From Glycomyces paridis (GTDB lineage Bacteria; Actinomycetota; Actinomycetes; Mycobacteriales; Micromonosporaceae), in assembly GCF_004912155.1 (NCBI RefSeq), contig NZ_STGX01000003.1, positions 62,001 through 126,000 of the forward strand: a stretch of 64,000 nt of DNA. The letters are read 5' to 3'. Below are positions 1-9,354 of the stretch, piece by piece (within the stretch, counting starts at the first letter, position 1; every line of letters begins with the position of its first letter). The position numbers and the translations under genes were made by a program. The notes under the pieces are model-generated. The model worked only from the letters and a program-made list of their open reading frames with translations, did not search any database and was not told the DNA's origin.

Positions 1-51
1 AACCATTCGCAGCCGCACCGGTCGGTCACCGCACATCGAGGGGGAACAGCT

Positions 52-561
52 GTGCCAGGCGAGACGTTGGCAGTGGAGTTCACGAACGTTGGACTCTGGG
101 AAGTCGCACTCCTGATCGTCGCGGTCGTGATCTTCATCGTCTCGCTGTGGCTCGCGGCGGGCCTCATCCGCAAGGCGACGGGCACGCTCGCGCGCGTCAA
201 CAGCGTGCTCGACAAGGTCGACCACGAGATCGGCCCGATCCTGCGCAACGCGAACGCCACGCTCGACAACGTCAACGCCTCGCTGACCCAGGTCGAGGGC
301 GAGCTGGAGAAGGTCTCGACCATCACCGGGAACGCCGCGCACATCTCCTCCAACGTCGCCAACGTCACGAGCCTGGTCGTCTCCGCGGTCGGCTCGCCGC
401 TGGTCAAGGCCGCCGCGTTCGGCTTCGGCCTGCGCGCCGCCGTGAAGAAGCGCGGCCAGGAGGTCGACGAGGACCAGGTGCGCCGCATGGTCGAGGCGTC
501 CCGCCAGACCAAGCGCGAGGCCAAGCGCGCCGCGAAGGCCCGCCGGAAGTCCGCACAGTAA
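52..561 (+). CDS. DUF948 domain membrane-anchored protein
   Basis: Small protein of 169 residues with one N-terminal membrane segment (about residues 15-40, VALLIVAVVIFIVSLWL) followed by a long helical region rich in Asn, Val and Leu (about 45-125), the typical DUF948 layout, and a very basic Lys/Arg/Ala tail. The start is GTG, with the purine stretch GAGGGGGAA about 8 nt upstream. DUF948 proteins commonly sit just upstream of alaS in actinobacteria; their function is unknown. The helical part could be a coiled coil on the cytoplasmic or extracytoplasmic face. Family assignment is by pattern recognition; function is not assigned. Confidence 0.85.
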   Translation: MPGETLAVEFTNVGLWEVALLIVAVVIFIVSLWLAAGLIRKATGTLARVNSVLDKVDHEIGPILRNANATLDNVNASLTQVEGELEKVSTITGNAAHISSNVANVTSLVVSAVGSPLVKAAAFGFGLRAAVKKRGQEVDEDQVRRMVEASRQTKREAKRAAKARRKSAQ

Positions 562-604
562 AACCGTTTGGCCTCGGCGCCAGGATCGGTGAGGATCGAA
601 GCAC

Positions 605-898
605 GTGTTGAAACGAATGATTTGGATCGGTGTCGGCGTGGTCGTCGGCGTCGTGGTCGTCCGCAAGCTCACGAAGGTCGCGGAGTCGGTCACTCCCGGC
701 GGGGTCGCCGAGCGTGTGGGCGGTGCCGGTGCTGAAATGAAAGCGTCGTTCAAGGCGTTCTGGGCGGACGTCTCCGAGGCCAAGCAGGCCAAGGAGGCCG
801 AGCTGTTCGACGCGATCGAGCGCGGCGAGGACATCACGCCCCTGCTCGCCGATGACGACGCCGACCACGACCAGGCCCTGAACGGCCGCCCGTACTAG
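605..898 (+). CDS. Small membrane protein upstream of alaS (DUF6167-like)
   Basis: 97-residue protein with an N-terminal hydrophobic, Val/Gly-rich segment (about residues 4-20), an amphipathic middle (residues 35-65, KASFKAFWADVSEAKQAKEAE) and an acidic C-terminus. It lies between the DUF948 gene and alaS, 19 nt from the alaS ATG, so the three probably share a transcript. It resembles the small DUF6167-type proteins found at this position in other actinomycetes; I recall this family from context rather than from a strong motif. The start is GTG with GAGGATCGAAG upstream. No function is known. Confidence 0.75.
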   Translation: MLKRMIWIGVGVVVGVVVVRKLTKVAESVTPGGVAERVGGAGAEMKASFKAFWADVSEAKQAKEAELFDAIERGEDITPLLADDDADHDQALNGRPY

Positions 899-916
899 CC
901 CCGAAGGAGGTGCCCC

Positions 917-3598
917 ATGGAGACCGCTGAAATCCAACGCCGGTTTCTGAAGTTCTTCGAGTCCAACGGCCACACGGTGGTCCCCAGCGCACCGCTGCCG
1001 GCCTTCGAGGACCCGAACCTGCTGTTCGTGCCCGCGGGCATGGTCCCCTTCGTGCCCTACTTCCTGGGCCAGGCGACCCCGGAGTGGAACCGCGCCACGT
1101 CGGTGCAGAAGTGCATCCGCACGCCCGACATCGACGAGGTCGGCAAGACCTCCCGCCACGGCACGTTCTTCCAGATGAACGGCAACTTCTCCTTCGGCGA
1201 CTACTTCAAGGAGCAGGCGATCCGCTTCGCCTGGGACCTGACGACCGGCTCGCTCGAGTCCGGCGGCCTGGGCCTGGACGGCGACCGCATCTGGGCCACG
1301 GTCTACCTCGACGACGACGAGGCGATCGACATCTGGCACAAGCAGATCGGGCTCCCGCTCGACCGCATCGTGCGCCGCGGCCAGGCCGACAACATGTGGT
1401 CGATGGGCATCCCGGGGCCGTGCGGCCCCTGCTCGGAGCTGTACTACGACCGCGGCCCCGACTACGGGCCCGAGGGCGGACCCGAGGTCGACGAGGACCG
1501 CTACCTCGAGTTCTGGAACCTCGTGTTCATGCAGAACATCCGCGGCGGCGGCCCCGCCAAGGAGGGCTACGAGGTCACCGGCGACCTGCCGAAGAAGAAC
1601 ATCGACACCGGCATGGGCATGGAGCGCATGGCCGCGCTCCTCCAGGGCGTCGACAACATGTACGAGACCGACCAGGTCCGGCCGATCATCGACAAGGCCT
1701 CGGAGCTCACGGGCAAGCGCTACGGCGTCTCGACCTCGCACACCGCCTCCGAGTCCCACCCGGACGACATCCGCTTCCGGGTCATCGGCGACCACGTGCG
1801 CTCCTCGCTCATGCTCATCGGCGACGGCGTCGTGCCCTCCAACGAGGGCCGCGGCTACGTGCTGCGCCGCCTCATGCGCCGCGCGATCCGCGCCGTGCGC
1901 CTCCTCGGCTACGACAAGCCCGCCATGCCCGAGCTGCTGCCGGTCGCGATGGAGCGCATGTCCGCGGCCTACCCGGAGCTGCGCACCGACTTCGAGCGGA
2001 TCTCCTCCTACGCCTACGGCGAAGAGGAGGCCTTCCTCAAGACCCTCAAGCACGGCACGACCATCCTCGACACCGCGGTCACCGAGACCAAGGCCGAGGG
2101 CGGGGCGACCCTCTCGGGGTCCAAGGCGTTCGAGCTGCACGACACGTACGGCTTCCCGATCGACCTGACCCTGGAGATGGCCGAGGAGCAGGGCCTGTCG
2201 GTCGACCAGGACGGCTTCCGCGAGCTCATGGCCGAGCAGCGCCGCCGCGCGAAGGCCGACGCGGCCGCGCGCAAGACCGGCCACGCCGACCTGTCCGCGT
2301 ACTGGAAGCTCCTCCAGGAGCAGGGCCCCACCGACTGGAAGGCCTACGAGTCCCTCGCGACCGAGTCCCGCGTCATCGGGATCCTCTCTGAGGGCGAGTC
2401 GGTCGCCGTCGCGAAGGCCGGCCAGATCGTGGAGGTCGTGCTCGACCGGACCCCGTTCTACGCCGAGTCCGGCGGCCAGCACGCCGACGCGGGCAAGATC
2501 GTCGGCCCGAACTTCTTCGGCGAGGTCGTCGACGTCCAGCGCCCCGTCAAGAAGCTCGTGGTCCACCAGGTCCGCGTCCTCGAAGGCGAACTGGTCCTCG
2601 ACGACCGCGTCGAGGCGACGGTGGACGCGGAGTGGCGCCTCGGCGCCCGCCAGGCCCACTCGGGCACGCACGTGGTCCACGCGGCCCTGCGCGAGGTGCT
2701 CGGCCCGACCGCGCTCCAGTCCGGCTCGTTCAACCGGCCCGGCTACCTGCGCCTGGACTTCTCGTGGCGCGCGAAGCTCTCCGACGAGACCCGCAGCGAG
2801 ATCGAGGAGGTCTCCAACAAGGCCGTCCGCGACGACCTGCCCGTCGCCGTCAAGTACATGACGCTGCCGGAGGCCAAGGACTTCGGCGCGGTCGCGCTGT
2901 TCGGCGAGACCTACGACGAGACCGTCCGCGTCGTGGAGATCGGCGGCCCCTGGTCGCGCGAGCTGTGCGGCGGCACGCACGTGTCCCACTCGGCCCAGAT
3001 CGGCCCGCTCGTGCTCACCGGGGAGTCCTCGGTCGGCTCGGGCCAGCGCCGCGTCGAGGCCGCCACGGGCATGGAGGCCTACCGCTACCTCGCCCGCGAA
3101 CGGGACCTCGTCTCGCAGATCGCCGAGGAGATCGGGGCGCAGCGCGGCGACGTGCTCGAACGCGTCCGCGCGATCCTCCAGCGCTCCAAGGACGCCGAAC
3201 GCGAGCTCGCGACGCTCCAGGCCAAGGCCGTCTCCGGCCGCGCCGCCGAGTTCGCGGCCGCGGCGCAGCAGGTCGAGGGCGTCAAGGTCGCCGCGATCCG
3301 CGCGCCCGAGGGCACCAAGGGCGGCGACGTGCGCAACCTCGCCACCCAGATCCGCGGGCACCTGCCCGAGGGCGAGCCGGGCGTGGCGGCGGTCGTCGCC
3401 ACCGCCGGCGGCAAGGCCAGCATCGTCGTCGCCGTCAACGGCGCCGCGAAGGCCCGGAACGTCTCGGCGCAGGCCCTCGTCAAGGCCGCGCTGTCGGGCA
3501 AGGGCGGCGGCAACGACGAGATCGCCCAGGGCGGCGGCGTCCCCGCCGACCAGGCCCAGCACCTGCTCGACGCGGTAGTCCGCGCGATCACCGCGTAA
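917..3598 (+). CDS. alaS: Alanine--tRNA ligase
   Basis: Class II aminoacyl-tRNA synthetase that charges tRNA-Ala in the cytoplasm and hydrolyses mischarged Ser/Gly-tRNA-Ala. The 893-residue length is normal. Visible parts: N-terminal catalytic domain starting [19 protein letters not shown], with the typical [10 protein letters not shown] stretch; tRNA recognition region; editing domain with HSGTH (about residue 580) and CGGTHVSHS (about residue 683), the zinc-binding residues; and a C-terminal DHHA1/C-Ala region ending [16 protein letters not shown] start is preceded by a perfect GAAGGAGGTG ribosome-binding site. The stop overlaps the ruvX start (TAATG), so the two are translationally coupled. 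Confidence 0.98.
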   Translation: METAEIQRRFLKFFESNGHTVVPSAPLPAFEDPNLLFVPAGMVPFVPYFLGQATPEWNRATSVQKCIRTPDIDEVGKTSRHGTFFQMNGNFSFGDYFKEQAIRFAWDLTTGSLESGGLGLDGDRIWATVYLDDDEAIDIWHKQIGLPLDRIVRRGQADNMWSMGIPGPCGPCSELYYDRGPDYGPEGGPEVDEDRYLEFWNLVFMQNIRGGGPAKEGYEVTGDLPKKNIDTGMGMERMAALLQGVDNMYETDQVRPIIDKASELTGKRYGVSTSHTASESHPDDIRFRVIGDHVRSSLMLIGDGVVPSNEGRGYVLRRLMRRAIRAVRLLGYDKPAMPELLPVAMERMSAAYPELRTDFERISSYAYGEEEAFLKTLKHGTTILDTAVTETKAEGGATLSGSKAFELHDTYGFPIDLTLEMAEEQGLSVDQDGFRELMAEQRRRAKADAAARKTGHADLSAYWKLLQEQGPTDWKAYESLATESRVIGILSEGESVAVAKAGQIVEVVLDRTPFYAESGGQHADAGKIVGPNFFGEVVDVQRPVKKLVVHQVRVLEGELVLDDRVEATVDAEWRLGARQAHSGTHVVHAALREVLGPTALQSGSFNRPGYLRLDFSWRAKLSDETRSEIEEVSNKAVRDDLPVAVKYMTLPEAKDFGAVALFGETYDETVRVVEIGGPWSRELCGGTHVSHSAQIGPLVLTGESSVGSGQRRVEAATGMEAYRYLARERDLVSQIAEEIGAQRGDVLERVRAILQRSKDAERELATLQAKAVSGRAAEFAAAAQQVEGVKVAAIRAPEGTKGGDVRNLATQIRGHLPEGEPGVAAVVATAGGKASIVVAVNGAAKARNVSAQALVKAALSGKGGGNDEIAQGGGVPADQAQHLLDAVVRAITA

Positions 3599-4077
3599 TG
3601 GAAGAAGAAGCGAACGGCCCCGCGACCACCGAGTGGACGCGGGGCCGCCGTCTCGGCGTCGACCTCGGCAAGGCCCGCGTGGGCGTCGCCGTGTGCGACC
3701 CCGACGGCCTCCTGGCGACCCCCGTGGCGACCGTGCGTCGCGATCTGAAGACCTCCAGTGGGGACATTCCTTCCGATATACGAGAAATCGCCGATACGGC
3801 CCGGGAATACGATGTGGTCGAAATCGTGGTCGGCCTACCGGTTACTCTTTCGGGTGAGGAGGGGCCGGCCGCGGCTCACACCCGAGCCTGGGTGGAGCGG
3901 CTCGCGGGCCACGTCTCGCCAGTTCCGGTGACCCTGACCGACGAGCGCATGACCACGGCCGTCGCCACCCGCAGACTCAATGAAGGCGGCGTGCGCGGCA
4001 GCCGCAAGCGCTCGATCGTCGACCAGGCCGCCGCGGTGGAGATCCTCCAGACTTGGTTGGACCGGCGGCGGAGGTAG
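3598..4077 (+). CDS. ruvX: Putative pre-16S rRNA nuclease / Holliday junction resolvase RuvX (YqgF)
   Basis: RNase H-fold protein of the YqgF family, 159 residues from an ATG that overlaps the alaS stop by one base. Key motifs: GVDLGKARVGVAVCD near residue 20 (first catalytic Asp), EIVVGLPVTLSG, LTDERMTTAVA, and DQAAAVEILQTWL at the C-terminus (last catalytic Asp). In E. coli the family member processes the 16S rRNA 5' end; a Holliday junction role was proposed earlier. The order alaS-ruvX-mltG-aroE is conserved in actinobacteria. Bases about 3755-3860 are less GC-biased at third positions than the rest of the operon, but the protein is intact there. Confidence 0.93.
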   Translation: MEEEANGPATTEWTRGRRLGVDLGKARVGVAVCDPDGLLATPVATVRRDLKTSSGDIPSDIREIADTAREYDVVEIVVGLPVTLSGEEGPAAAHTRAWVERLAGHVSPVPVTLTDERMTTAVATRRLNEGGVRGSRKRSIVDQAAAVEILQTWLDRRRR

Positions 4078-4085
4078 AGAACGGA

Positions 4086-5264
4086 ATGCTCGGCGATTTC
4101 AGGTCCGAGGACGAGCACGCGCGGGCTCCCCGTAGCCACCGTCGCAAGGACTCCGGCAAAGCCCTGATCGCCATGACCCTGGTCGTGGCCCTCTTCGGCA
4201 TTCTGGGCGTCGGCGGCTGGTGGGCCTACAACAACGTCCTCAAGGACTACTTCGTCGCCGAGGACTACACCGGCGAAGGCAACGGCACCGAGGTCACCGT
4301 CATCGTGGAAGAGGGCTGGTTCGTCGCCGACATCGCCAACCACCTCGAATCGGTGGGCGTGGTCGCCTCCGCGAAGGCCTTCCTCAACGCCTCCGAGGAC
4401 GACGGGAACGCCGGCGAGGGCATCCAGCCGGGCACCTACCTCATGCAGGAGGAGATGTCCGCGGCCACGGCGCTCGGGCTCCTGACCGACCCTGAGAACC
4501 GCATCGTCAACGGCTTCACCGTCGTGGAGGGCAAGACCTCCTTCGAGATCTACGCCGAGCTCTCCGAGAAGTACGGCATCCCCGTCGAGGACTTCGAAGC
4601 GGTCGCAGAGGACCCGGTCGCCCTCGGCGTCCCCGAGTTCTGGTACGAGAACTTCGAGACCGACCAGATCGTCTCCATCGAGGGCTTCCTCTTCCCCTCC
4701 ACCTACGAGTTCGACGAGGGCGCCACCGCCGAGGACATGCTCGGCGCCATGGTCGCGAAGTTCAACTCGGTCATCGAGGAGATCGGCTTCGTGGACGCCG
4801 CAGCCGCGCTCGACGTCGAGCCGTGGATGGCCCTCCAGGTCGCCTCCATCATCCAGGCCGAGTCCGGCATCGCCGAGGACGACGCCAAGATCGCCACCGT
4901 CATGTACAACCGCCTCTACGCCGACGGCGCGGTGGACGAGCTCGGCTGCAACTGCCTCGGCAGCGAGGCGATCTGGAACTACGGCCGCGAGTTCGAGGGC
5001 CTCGACCCGATCCCCTCCGGCGAGATGACCGGCGACGAGATGTCGGACGAGTCCAACCGCTGGGCCGCCACCGTGCAGGCGGGCTACTACCCGACCGCGA
5101 TCGGCAACCCCGGTCAGGCCGCCCTCGAAGGGGCCGTGAACCCCGAGGACGACACCTGGCTCTACTTCGTGACCGCGTACCAGGACGGCCGGGCGATCTT
5201 CTCGGACACCTACGCGGAGCACCAGGACGCCACCGACGTCGCCCGCGAGAACGGGATCCAGTAG
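4086..5264 (+). CDS. mltG: Endolytic murein transglycosylase MltG (YceG-like)
   Basis: Membrane-anchored lytic transglycosylase that cleaves nascent peptidoglycan strands. Residues about 30-50 form one transmembrane helix (ALIAMTLVVALFGILGVGGWW) after a short basic cytoplasmic tail. The extracellular YceG domain shows EGFLFPSTYEF, VASIIQAESG with the expected catalytic Glu at about residue 259, ATVMYNRL, and the C-terminal TAIGNPGQAALEGAVNP...WLYFV block. I chose the ATG at 4086, with GGAGG 11 nt upstream, rather than the in-frame GTG at 4053 inside ruvX. It is about 392 residues, normal for the family. The stop overlaps the aroE GTG by one base. Confidence 0.94.
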   Translation: MLGDFRSEDEHARAPRSHRRKDSGKALIAMTLVVALFGILGVGGWWAYNNVLKDYFVAEDYTGEGNGTEVTVIVEEGWFVADIANHLESVGVVASAKAFLNASEDDGNAGEGIQPGTYLMQEEMSAATALGLLTDPENRIVNGFTVVEGKTSFEIYAELSEKYGIPVEDFEAVAEDPVALGVPEFWYENFETDQIVSIEGFLFPSTYEFDEGATAEDMLGAMVAKFNSVIEEIGFVDAAAALDVEPWMALQVASIIQAESGIAEDDAKIATVMYNRLYADGAVDELGCNCLGSEAIWNYGREFEGLDPIPSGEMTGDEMSDESNRWAATVQAGYYPTAIGNPGQAALEGAVNPEDDTWLYFVTAYQDGRAIFSDTYAEHQDATDVARENGIQ

Positions 5265-6082
5265 TGCGCGCGGCCGTCCTCGGCAAGCCCATCGAGCACT
5301 CGCTCTCGCCGGTCATCCACTCGGCCGGCTACGCCGCGGCCGGGCTCGCCGACTGGACCTACGAGCGCCACGAGTGCGACGAGCCCGCGCTCGCCCGCTT
5401 CGTGGACTCCCTGGACGACACCTGGGCCGGGCTCTCGCTCACCATGCCGCTCAAGGAGATCGCACTCGCCGTCGCCGACGAGGCCACCCCGGTGGCCGAG
5501 GCGATCGGCGCGGCCAACACGCTCGTCCTGCGCGGCGGCCGGCGCCTCGCCGACAACACCGACGCGCCCGGCATCGTGGACGCGCTGGCCGGGATCGGCC
5601 TGACCGCGGCCGACGAGGTCGCCGTCCTCGGCGCGGGCGGTTCGGCGCGCGGCTCGCTCGCGGCCGCCGTCCAGCTCGGCGCGAGCGCCGTGACCGTGTA
5701 CGCGCGGCGCCGCGAGGCCGTCGCCGAACTCGAACCGGTGGCCGAGCGTCTCGGCCTGCGCCTCAAGGCCGCCTCCTGGGAGGAGGCCGTGCTCGCGGGC
5801 CGCGCCGACCTCGTCATCGCGACCGTTCCCAAGGGCGTGACCGACGACCTCGTCCTGGACTGGAAGGGCGACGCGGTCCTGTTCGACATCCTCTACGACC
5901 CGTGGCCGACCCCGCTGGCCGCGGCGGCCCAGCGCGAGGGCGTGAAGGTCCTCGACGGCCTCGCGCTCCTGCTGGCGCAGGCGGTCCGGCAGTGGACCCA
6001 GTTCACGGGCCTCGCGGAGGCGCCGGTCGAAGCCATGCGTGACGCGTTGTACACCGCCGCGGGAGCGAACTCCGGGCGCTAG
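5264..6082 (+). CDS. aroE: Shikimate dehydrogenase
   Basis: NADPH-dependent reduction of 3-dehydroshikimate to shikimate in aromatic amino acid biosynthesis; cytosolic. 272 residues from a GTG that overlaps the mltG stop (TAGTG). Motifs: GKPIEHSLSPVIHSAGY at the N-terminus (shikimate binding SLSP), SLTMPLKEIA with the catalytic Lys, NTDAPG with the catalytic Asp, and the Rossmann GAGGSARG loop. The other shikimate genes that often follow aroE are not adjacent here; the next gene is a DUF393 protein, so the operon ends or has been rearranged. Confidence 0.96.
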   Translation: MRAAVLGKPIEHSLSPVIHSAGYAAAGLADWTYERHECDEPALARFVDSLDDTWAGLSLTMPLKEIALAVADEATPVAEAIGAANTLVLRGGRRLADNTDAPGIVDALAGIGLTAADEVAVLGAGGSARGSLAAAVQLGASAVTVYARRREAVAELEPVAERLGLRLKAASWEEAVLAGRADLVIATVPKGVTDDLVLDWKGDAVLFDILYDPWPTPLAAAAQREGVKVLDGLALLLAQAVRQWTQFTGLAEAPVEAMRDALYTAAGANSGR

Positions 6083-6100
6083 CGGGTCCATGATTGGTGC

Positions 6101-6487
6101 ATGAGCGTTCTCCTGTTCGACGGCGACTGCGCGTTCTGCACCGACTGCGCGCACTTCGTCGAACGCCGCATCCGCACCGAAGCCCGGGTCGTCCCCTGGC
6201 AGCGGGCCGACCTCGCCGCGCTCGGCGTCGAGCGGGTCGAGGCCGAGTCGGCCGTGCAGTGGATCGAGGACGGGCGCCGGTGGGCCGGGCCCGACGCCGT
6301 CGCGGTGCTCCTGCGCCGCGCCCAGTGGTACTGGCGGCCACTCGGCTGGGCCCTCTCCCTCGCGCCCGTCTCGTGGGTCGCCTGGCCGCTGTACCGCCTC
6401 CTCGCCCGCAACCGCCACCGGATGCCCGGCGGCACGGCCGCCTGCTCGCTGCCGCAGGCCGAACGCGACCTCCTCGGTCCGCGTTGA
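6101..6487 (+). CDS. DCC family thiol-disulfide oxidoreductase (DUF393)
   Basis: 128 residues. The N-terminal FDGDCAFCTDC motif (residues 6-16) is the D-x-C-x-x-C signature of the DCC/DUF393 family, a thioredoxin-like fold predicted to do thiol-disulfide exchange; substrates are unknown. The middle (residues 60-110) contains WYWRPLGWALSLAPVSWVAWPLYRLLARN, a moderately hydrophobic stretch usual in the family. It begins 18 nt after aroE and could be the last gene of that operon. A CATGAT box 6 nt before the ATG could also allow a leaderless start. Confidence 0.9.
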   Translation: MSVLLFDGDCAFCTDCAHFVERRIRTEARVVPWQRADLAALGVERVEAESAVQWIEDGRRWAGPDAVAVLLRRAQWYWRPLGWALSLAPVSWVAWPLYRLLARNRHRMPGGTAACSLPQAERDLLGPR

Positions 6488-6515
6488 GGCGACCGCACCG
6501 CCCTTGGCCTGATTT

Positions 6516-6535
6516 GCGCTGATTCGTTCCAGCGC
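6516..6535 (+). terminator. Weak hairpin downstream of the aroE-DUF393 operon
   Basis: GCGCTG (6516-6521) and CAGCGC (6530-6535) form six perfect base pairs around an 8-nt loop, 30 nt past the DUF393 stop. There is no T-run. The rest of the 6488-6714 gap shows no gene; it ends in a -10-like box before the ABC ATPase. Confidence 0.3.
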
Positions 6536-6702
6536 TTCGCGACCCGCGACGTGACCGGTCTCGCATTCTCATCCCACGCGCCTCACGAGACCACTGGAAC
6601 CCCAGGCTCGCAAGCGCATTCCTGCCGATGCGGTCCCGCGAAGGCCCCTCACGAGGGTCCTACGTCACGGAAAACGAGTGGCCCGCTCCCATCGAATTTT
6701 CC

Positions 6703-6708
6703 TACCGT
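6703..6708 (+). promoter_or_regulatory. -10-like box placing transcription at the ATPase start codon
   Basis: TACCGT matches TANNNT and ends 6 nt before the ATG at 6715. There is no purine-rich ribosome-binding site upstream, so the transcript may be leaderless. The -35 region is not recognisable. Confidence 0.4.
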
Positions 6709-6714
6709 TGACGT

Positions 6715-7713
6715 ATGCCGATTCTCGAAGCCCGCTCCCTCACCAAGACCTTCCGGAGGCCCGACAAGGCCTCGGGGTTCAAGGGCGCCCTCAAGCACCT
6801 CGCGCAGCGCAAATACAAGAACTACACCGCGGTCGACGGCATCGACCTCACGGTCGAGGCGGGGGAGTCGGTCGCCTACGTCGGCCCCAACGGCGCGGGC
6901 AAGTCCACCACCGTCAAGCTCCTCACCGGCATCCTCAAGCCCACCGAGGGCACCGTCCGGGTGATGGGCCGCGACCCGCACACCGAGCGGATCGCCAACG
7001 CCCACGACATCGGCGTCCTCTTCGGCCAGCGCACCCAGCTGTGGTGGGACCTGCCCGTCGAGGAGTCCCTCAAGCTCCTCAAGCACATGTACGGCGTCTC
7101 CGACGCCGACTACAAGGCCCGCATCGCCAAGTTCGACGAGCTGCTCGACCTCGGCGAGTTCATGCCCGCCCTGGCCCGCACCCTCTCCCTCGGCCAGCGC
7201 ATGAGGGCCGACCTCGCCTGCGCGCTCATCCACGACCCCAAGATGGTCTACCTCGACGAGCCGACCATCGGCCTCGACATCTCCGTCAAGGACCGCCTCC
7301 GCGCCTTCCTGCGCGAACTCGTCGACGACGGCACCACCCTGCTCCTCACCAGCCACGACCTCGCCGACATCGAGGAGGTCTGCGAGCGCATCGTGGTCAT
7401 CGACAAGGGCAAGGTCGCCTACGACGGCCCGATCGCCCAGCTCAAGGCCCACTACATCACCACCAAGGCCGTGAACCTCCACCTCGAAGGCCCCGCCGAC
7501 GTCCCCGCCCTGACCGAGAAGTTCCCCGACTTCGCCTGGGCCGCGGGCGCATCGCCCTCCGAGGTCACCGTGACCTACGAGTCCGCGCGCTTCTCCACCG
7601 CCGAGGTCCTCGGCTCCCTCACCGCGCGGCTCTCCCCGCGCGACCTGTCGCTGTCCGAACCGAGCATCGAGGACGTCATCCGACGCCTCTACGCAGGCGA
7701 GCTGACCCAGTGA
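6715..7713 (+). CDS. ABC transporter ATP-binding protein, ABC-2 type exporter
   Basis: 332-residue nucleotide-binding protein. Walker A is GPNGAGKST (about residues 62-70), the signature loop is the variant LSLGQRMRADLA (about 160), Walker B is MVYLDEPT, and the H-loop is TSHD. The LSLGQ signature and the C-terminal extension after residue 240 match the subgroup that works with PF06182-type ABC-2 permeases. Four such permeases follow directly, so this single ATPase probably powers all of them, by homodimerising under one or two permease dimers. The substrate is unknown; the family includes exporters of drugs or antibiotics. Confidence 0.92.
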   Translation: MPILEARSLTKTFRRPDKASGFKGALKHLAQRKYKNYTAVDGIDLTVEAGESVAYVGPNGAGKSTTVKLLTGILKPTEGTVRVMGRDPHTERIANAHDIGVLFGQRTQLWWDLPVEESLKLLKHMYGVSDADYKARIAKFDELLDLGEFMPALARTLSLGQRMRADLACALIHDPKMVYLDEPTIGLDISVKDRLRAFLRELVDDGTTLLLTSHDLADIEEVCERIVVIDKGKVAYDGPIAQLKAHYITTKAVNLHLEGPADVPALTEKFPDFAWAAGASPSEVTVTYESARFSTAEVLGSLTARLSPRDLSLSEPSIEDVIRRLYAGELTQ

Positions 7714-7741
7714 CCCACCCGCACCGAACCCGGAGCGCCCC

Positions 7742-8539
7742 GTGACCCACGGCTTCGCGGTCGACCGCGCCTTCGTGACGGTCTCGCTCAAGCGCCGCCT
7801 CGCCTACAAGACCCAGTGGATCGTCGCCCTCGTACTCGGCGGCGGCGCCATGCTCGTCTCGATGGCCTTGTGGCGCAACCTTCTCTCCGGCGGCGCCCTC
7901 TCGGGCTACGACTGGGACTCGATGCGCGCCTACATCATCATCGGGTTCGTCACCGGGACCCTCGTCTTCGGCGCCGCCGACTGGTACATCGCCGACCGCA
8001 TCCTCGACGGCCACGTCGCGATCGACCTGACCAAGCCCGTCGACTTCCAGCGGGCCCGCGCCGCCGAGTACGTCGGCTCGATGATCTCGACCGTCCCCAC
8101 GGTCGTCGTCGGCGTCATCGGCGCCTGGCTCCTGTTCGACCCGCCCGGCCCCGTCTCCGCGACCGCCGGCGTCCTCACCGTCCTCAGCCTCCTGCTGGTC
8201 TTCCCGCTCGCCTTCGGCATCACCTACCTGTCGATCCTGGTGTGCTTCTGGACCAAGCGCTACCTCGGCATCATGTGGCTGCGCGAAGCCCTCCTCGGCT
8301 TCTTCTCCGGGATGATGATCCCCTTGGCGTTCATGCCCTCCTGGCTCCAGGCCGTCGCCTGGGCCCTGCCCTTCCCGCACTTCACGGCCACGCCCGCCGC
8401 CATCTACCTCGGCCACGTCGACACGGCCGGCGCGCTCGGCCTCCTCGCGGCCGAGGCCGCCTGGGGCGTCGGCATGTGGATCGGCGCCCGGCTCGTGTTC
8501 CGCCACGCGGTCAAGAAAGTGACGGTGCACGGTGGCTGA
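7742..8539 (+). CDS. ABC-2 family permease, copy A1
   Basis: 265 residues, six predicted membrane segments, PF06182-like. It begins with a GTG 28 nt after the ATPase stop. The sequence ILDGHVAIDLTKPVDF (near residues 85-100) is shared almost exactly with the gene at 9355, marking both as copies of one ancestor. It overlaps the next permease by 8 nt, so translation is coupled. Probably forms a heterodimer with the gene at 8532. Confidence 0.88.
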   Translation: MTHGFAVDRAFVTVSLKRRLAYKTQWIVALVLGGGAMLVSMALWRNLLSGGALSGYDWDSMRAYIIIGFVTGTLVFGAADWYIADRILDGHVAIDLTKPVDFQRARAAEYVGSMISTVPTVVVGVIGAWLLFDPPGPVSATAGVLTVLSLLLVFPLAFGITYLSILVCFWTKRYLGIMWLREALLGFFSGMMIPLAFMPSWLQAVAWALPFPHFTATPAAIYLGHVDTAGALGLLAAEAAWGVGMWIGARLVFRHAVKKVTVHGG

Positions 8540-9353
8540 CCTCCTCGCCCCCCGCAGGCCCGCCGGGGCCCGCCACGTCGGCGCGGTCTACACCCGCGCG
8601 ATCGTGGCCCAGATCCGCTCCATCACCGAGTACCCCGCCGACTTCTGGGTCATGGCCTCGGCCGGCGTCATGTGGAACGTCCTCCAGTTCGCGTTCCTGA
8701 CCGTCCTGTTCGCCACCGTCCCCGACGTCGCCGGCTGGCGCTACCACGAGATGCTCATGCTCTCGGGGCTCTTCACCGTCGCCAGCGGCTCCACCGCGCT
8801 CCTGTGCGACGGCGTCTGGAGCACCGGCCAGATGGTCCTCAAAGGCGAGATCGACTACCGCATCACCAGGCCCGCGCCCGTCGTCGTCCAGGTCGCCACC
8901 ACCCACATCGGCATGCAGGGCTTCGGCGAGGTCGCGTTCGGCCTCGTCATGCTCGCCTACGGCTGGATCGGCGCCGGGCTCGGACTCGCGCCCGTCCCGA
9001 TCGGCCTCCTCGCGATTGCCTGCGCGGTCACCATCGAATGCGCGCTCGTCACCCTCTTCTGCGCCGTGAACTTCTGGATCAAGGGCCCGATGTCGAACTT
9101 CGCGTTCATGCTCATCGACCTCCAGAGCAACGCGATGGTCCTCCCGCTGGGCCTCTTCCCGATCGGCGTGCGGCTGCTGACCATGTTCGTCATCCCCGTG
9201 GCCTTCGTCAACTTCGTGCCCGTCGCCGTCCTCACCGGACACCTCTCCGCGGCGTGGCTCGTCGGCACGCCCCTGGCCGCCCTCGCCTGCGTCCTCGCCG
9301 CGCTCGGCGTCTACCGGCTCGGCCTGCGCTCCTACGACTCCTCCGGACACTGA
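8532..9353 (+). CDS. ABC-2 family permease, copy B1
   Basis: 273 residues with six predicted membrane segments. GTG start within the end of copy A1. It shares SITEYPADFWVMA, EMLMLSG and RPAPVVVQVATTHIGMQ with the gene at 10133, so this is the second half of a duplicated two-gene unit. The C-terminal YRLGLRSYDSSGH resembles the copy B2 ending (KAYDSAGH). Expected to pair with copy A1 in the membrane. Confidence 0.88.
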   Translation: MADLLAPRRPAGARHVGAVYTRAIVAQIRSITEYPADFWVMASAGVMWNVLQFAFLTVLFATVPDVAGWRYHEMLMLSGLFTVASGSTALLCDGVWSTGQMVLKGEIDYRITRPAPVVVQVATTHIGMQGFGEVAFGLVMLAYGWIGAGLGLAPVPIGLLAIACAVTIECALVTLFCAVNFWIKGPMSNFAFMLIDLQSNAMVLPLGLFPIGVRLLTMFVIPVAFVNFVPVAVLTGHLSAAWLVGTPLAALACVLAALGVYRLGLRSYDSSGH

Positions 9354-9354
9354 C

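Noticed and set aside
404-3562. Very long open frame on the minus strand opposite alaS
   Set aside because: Low-complexity Asp/Val/Leu/Arg sequence produced by GC-biased third positions of alaS; alaS itself is unambiguous.
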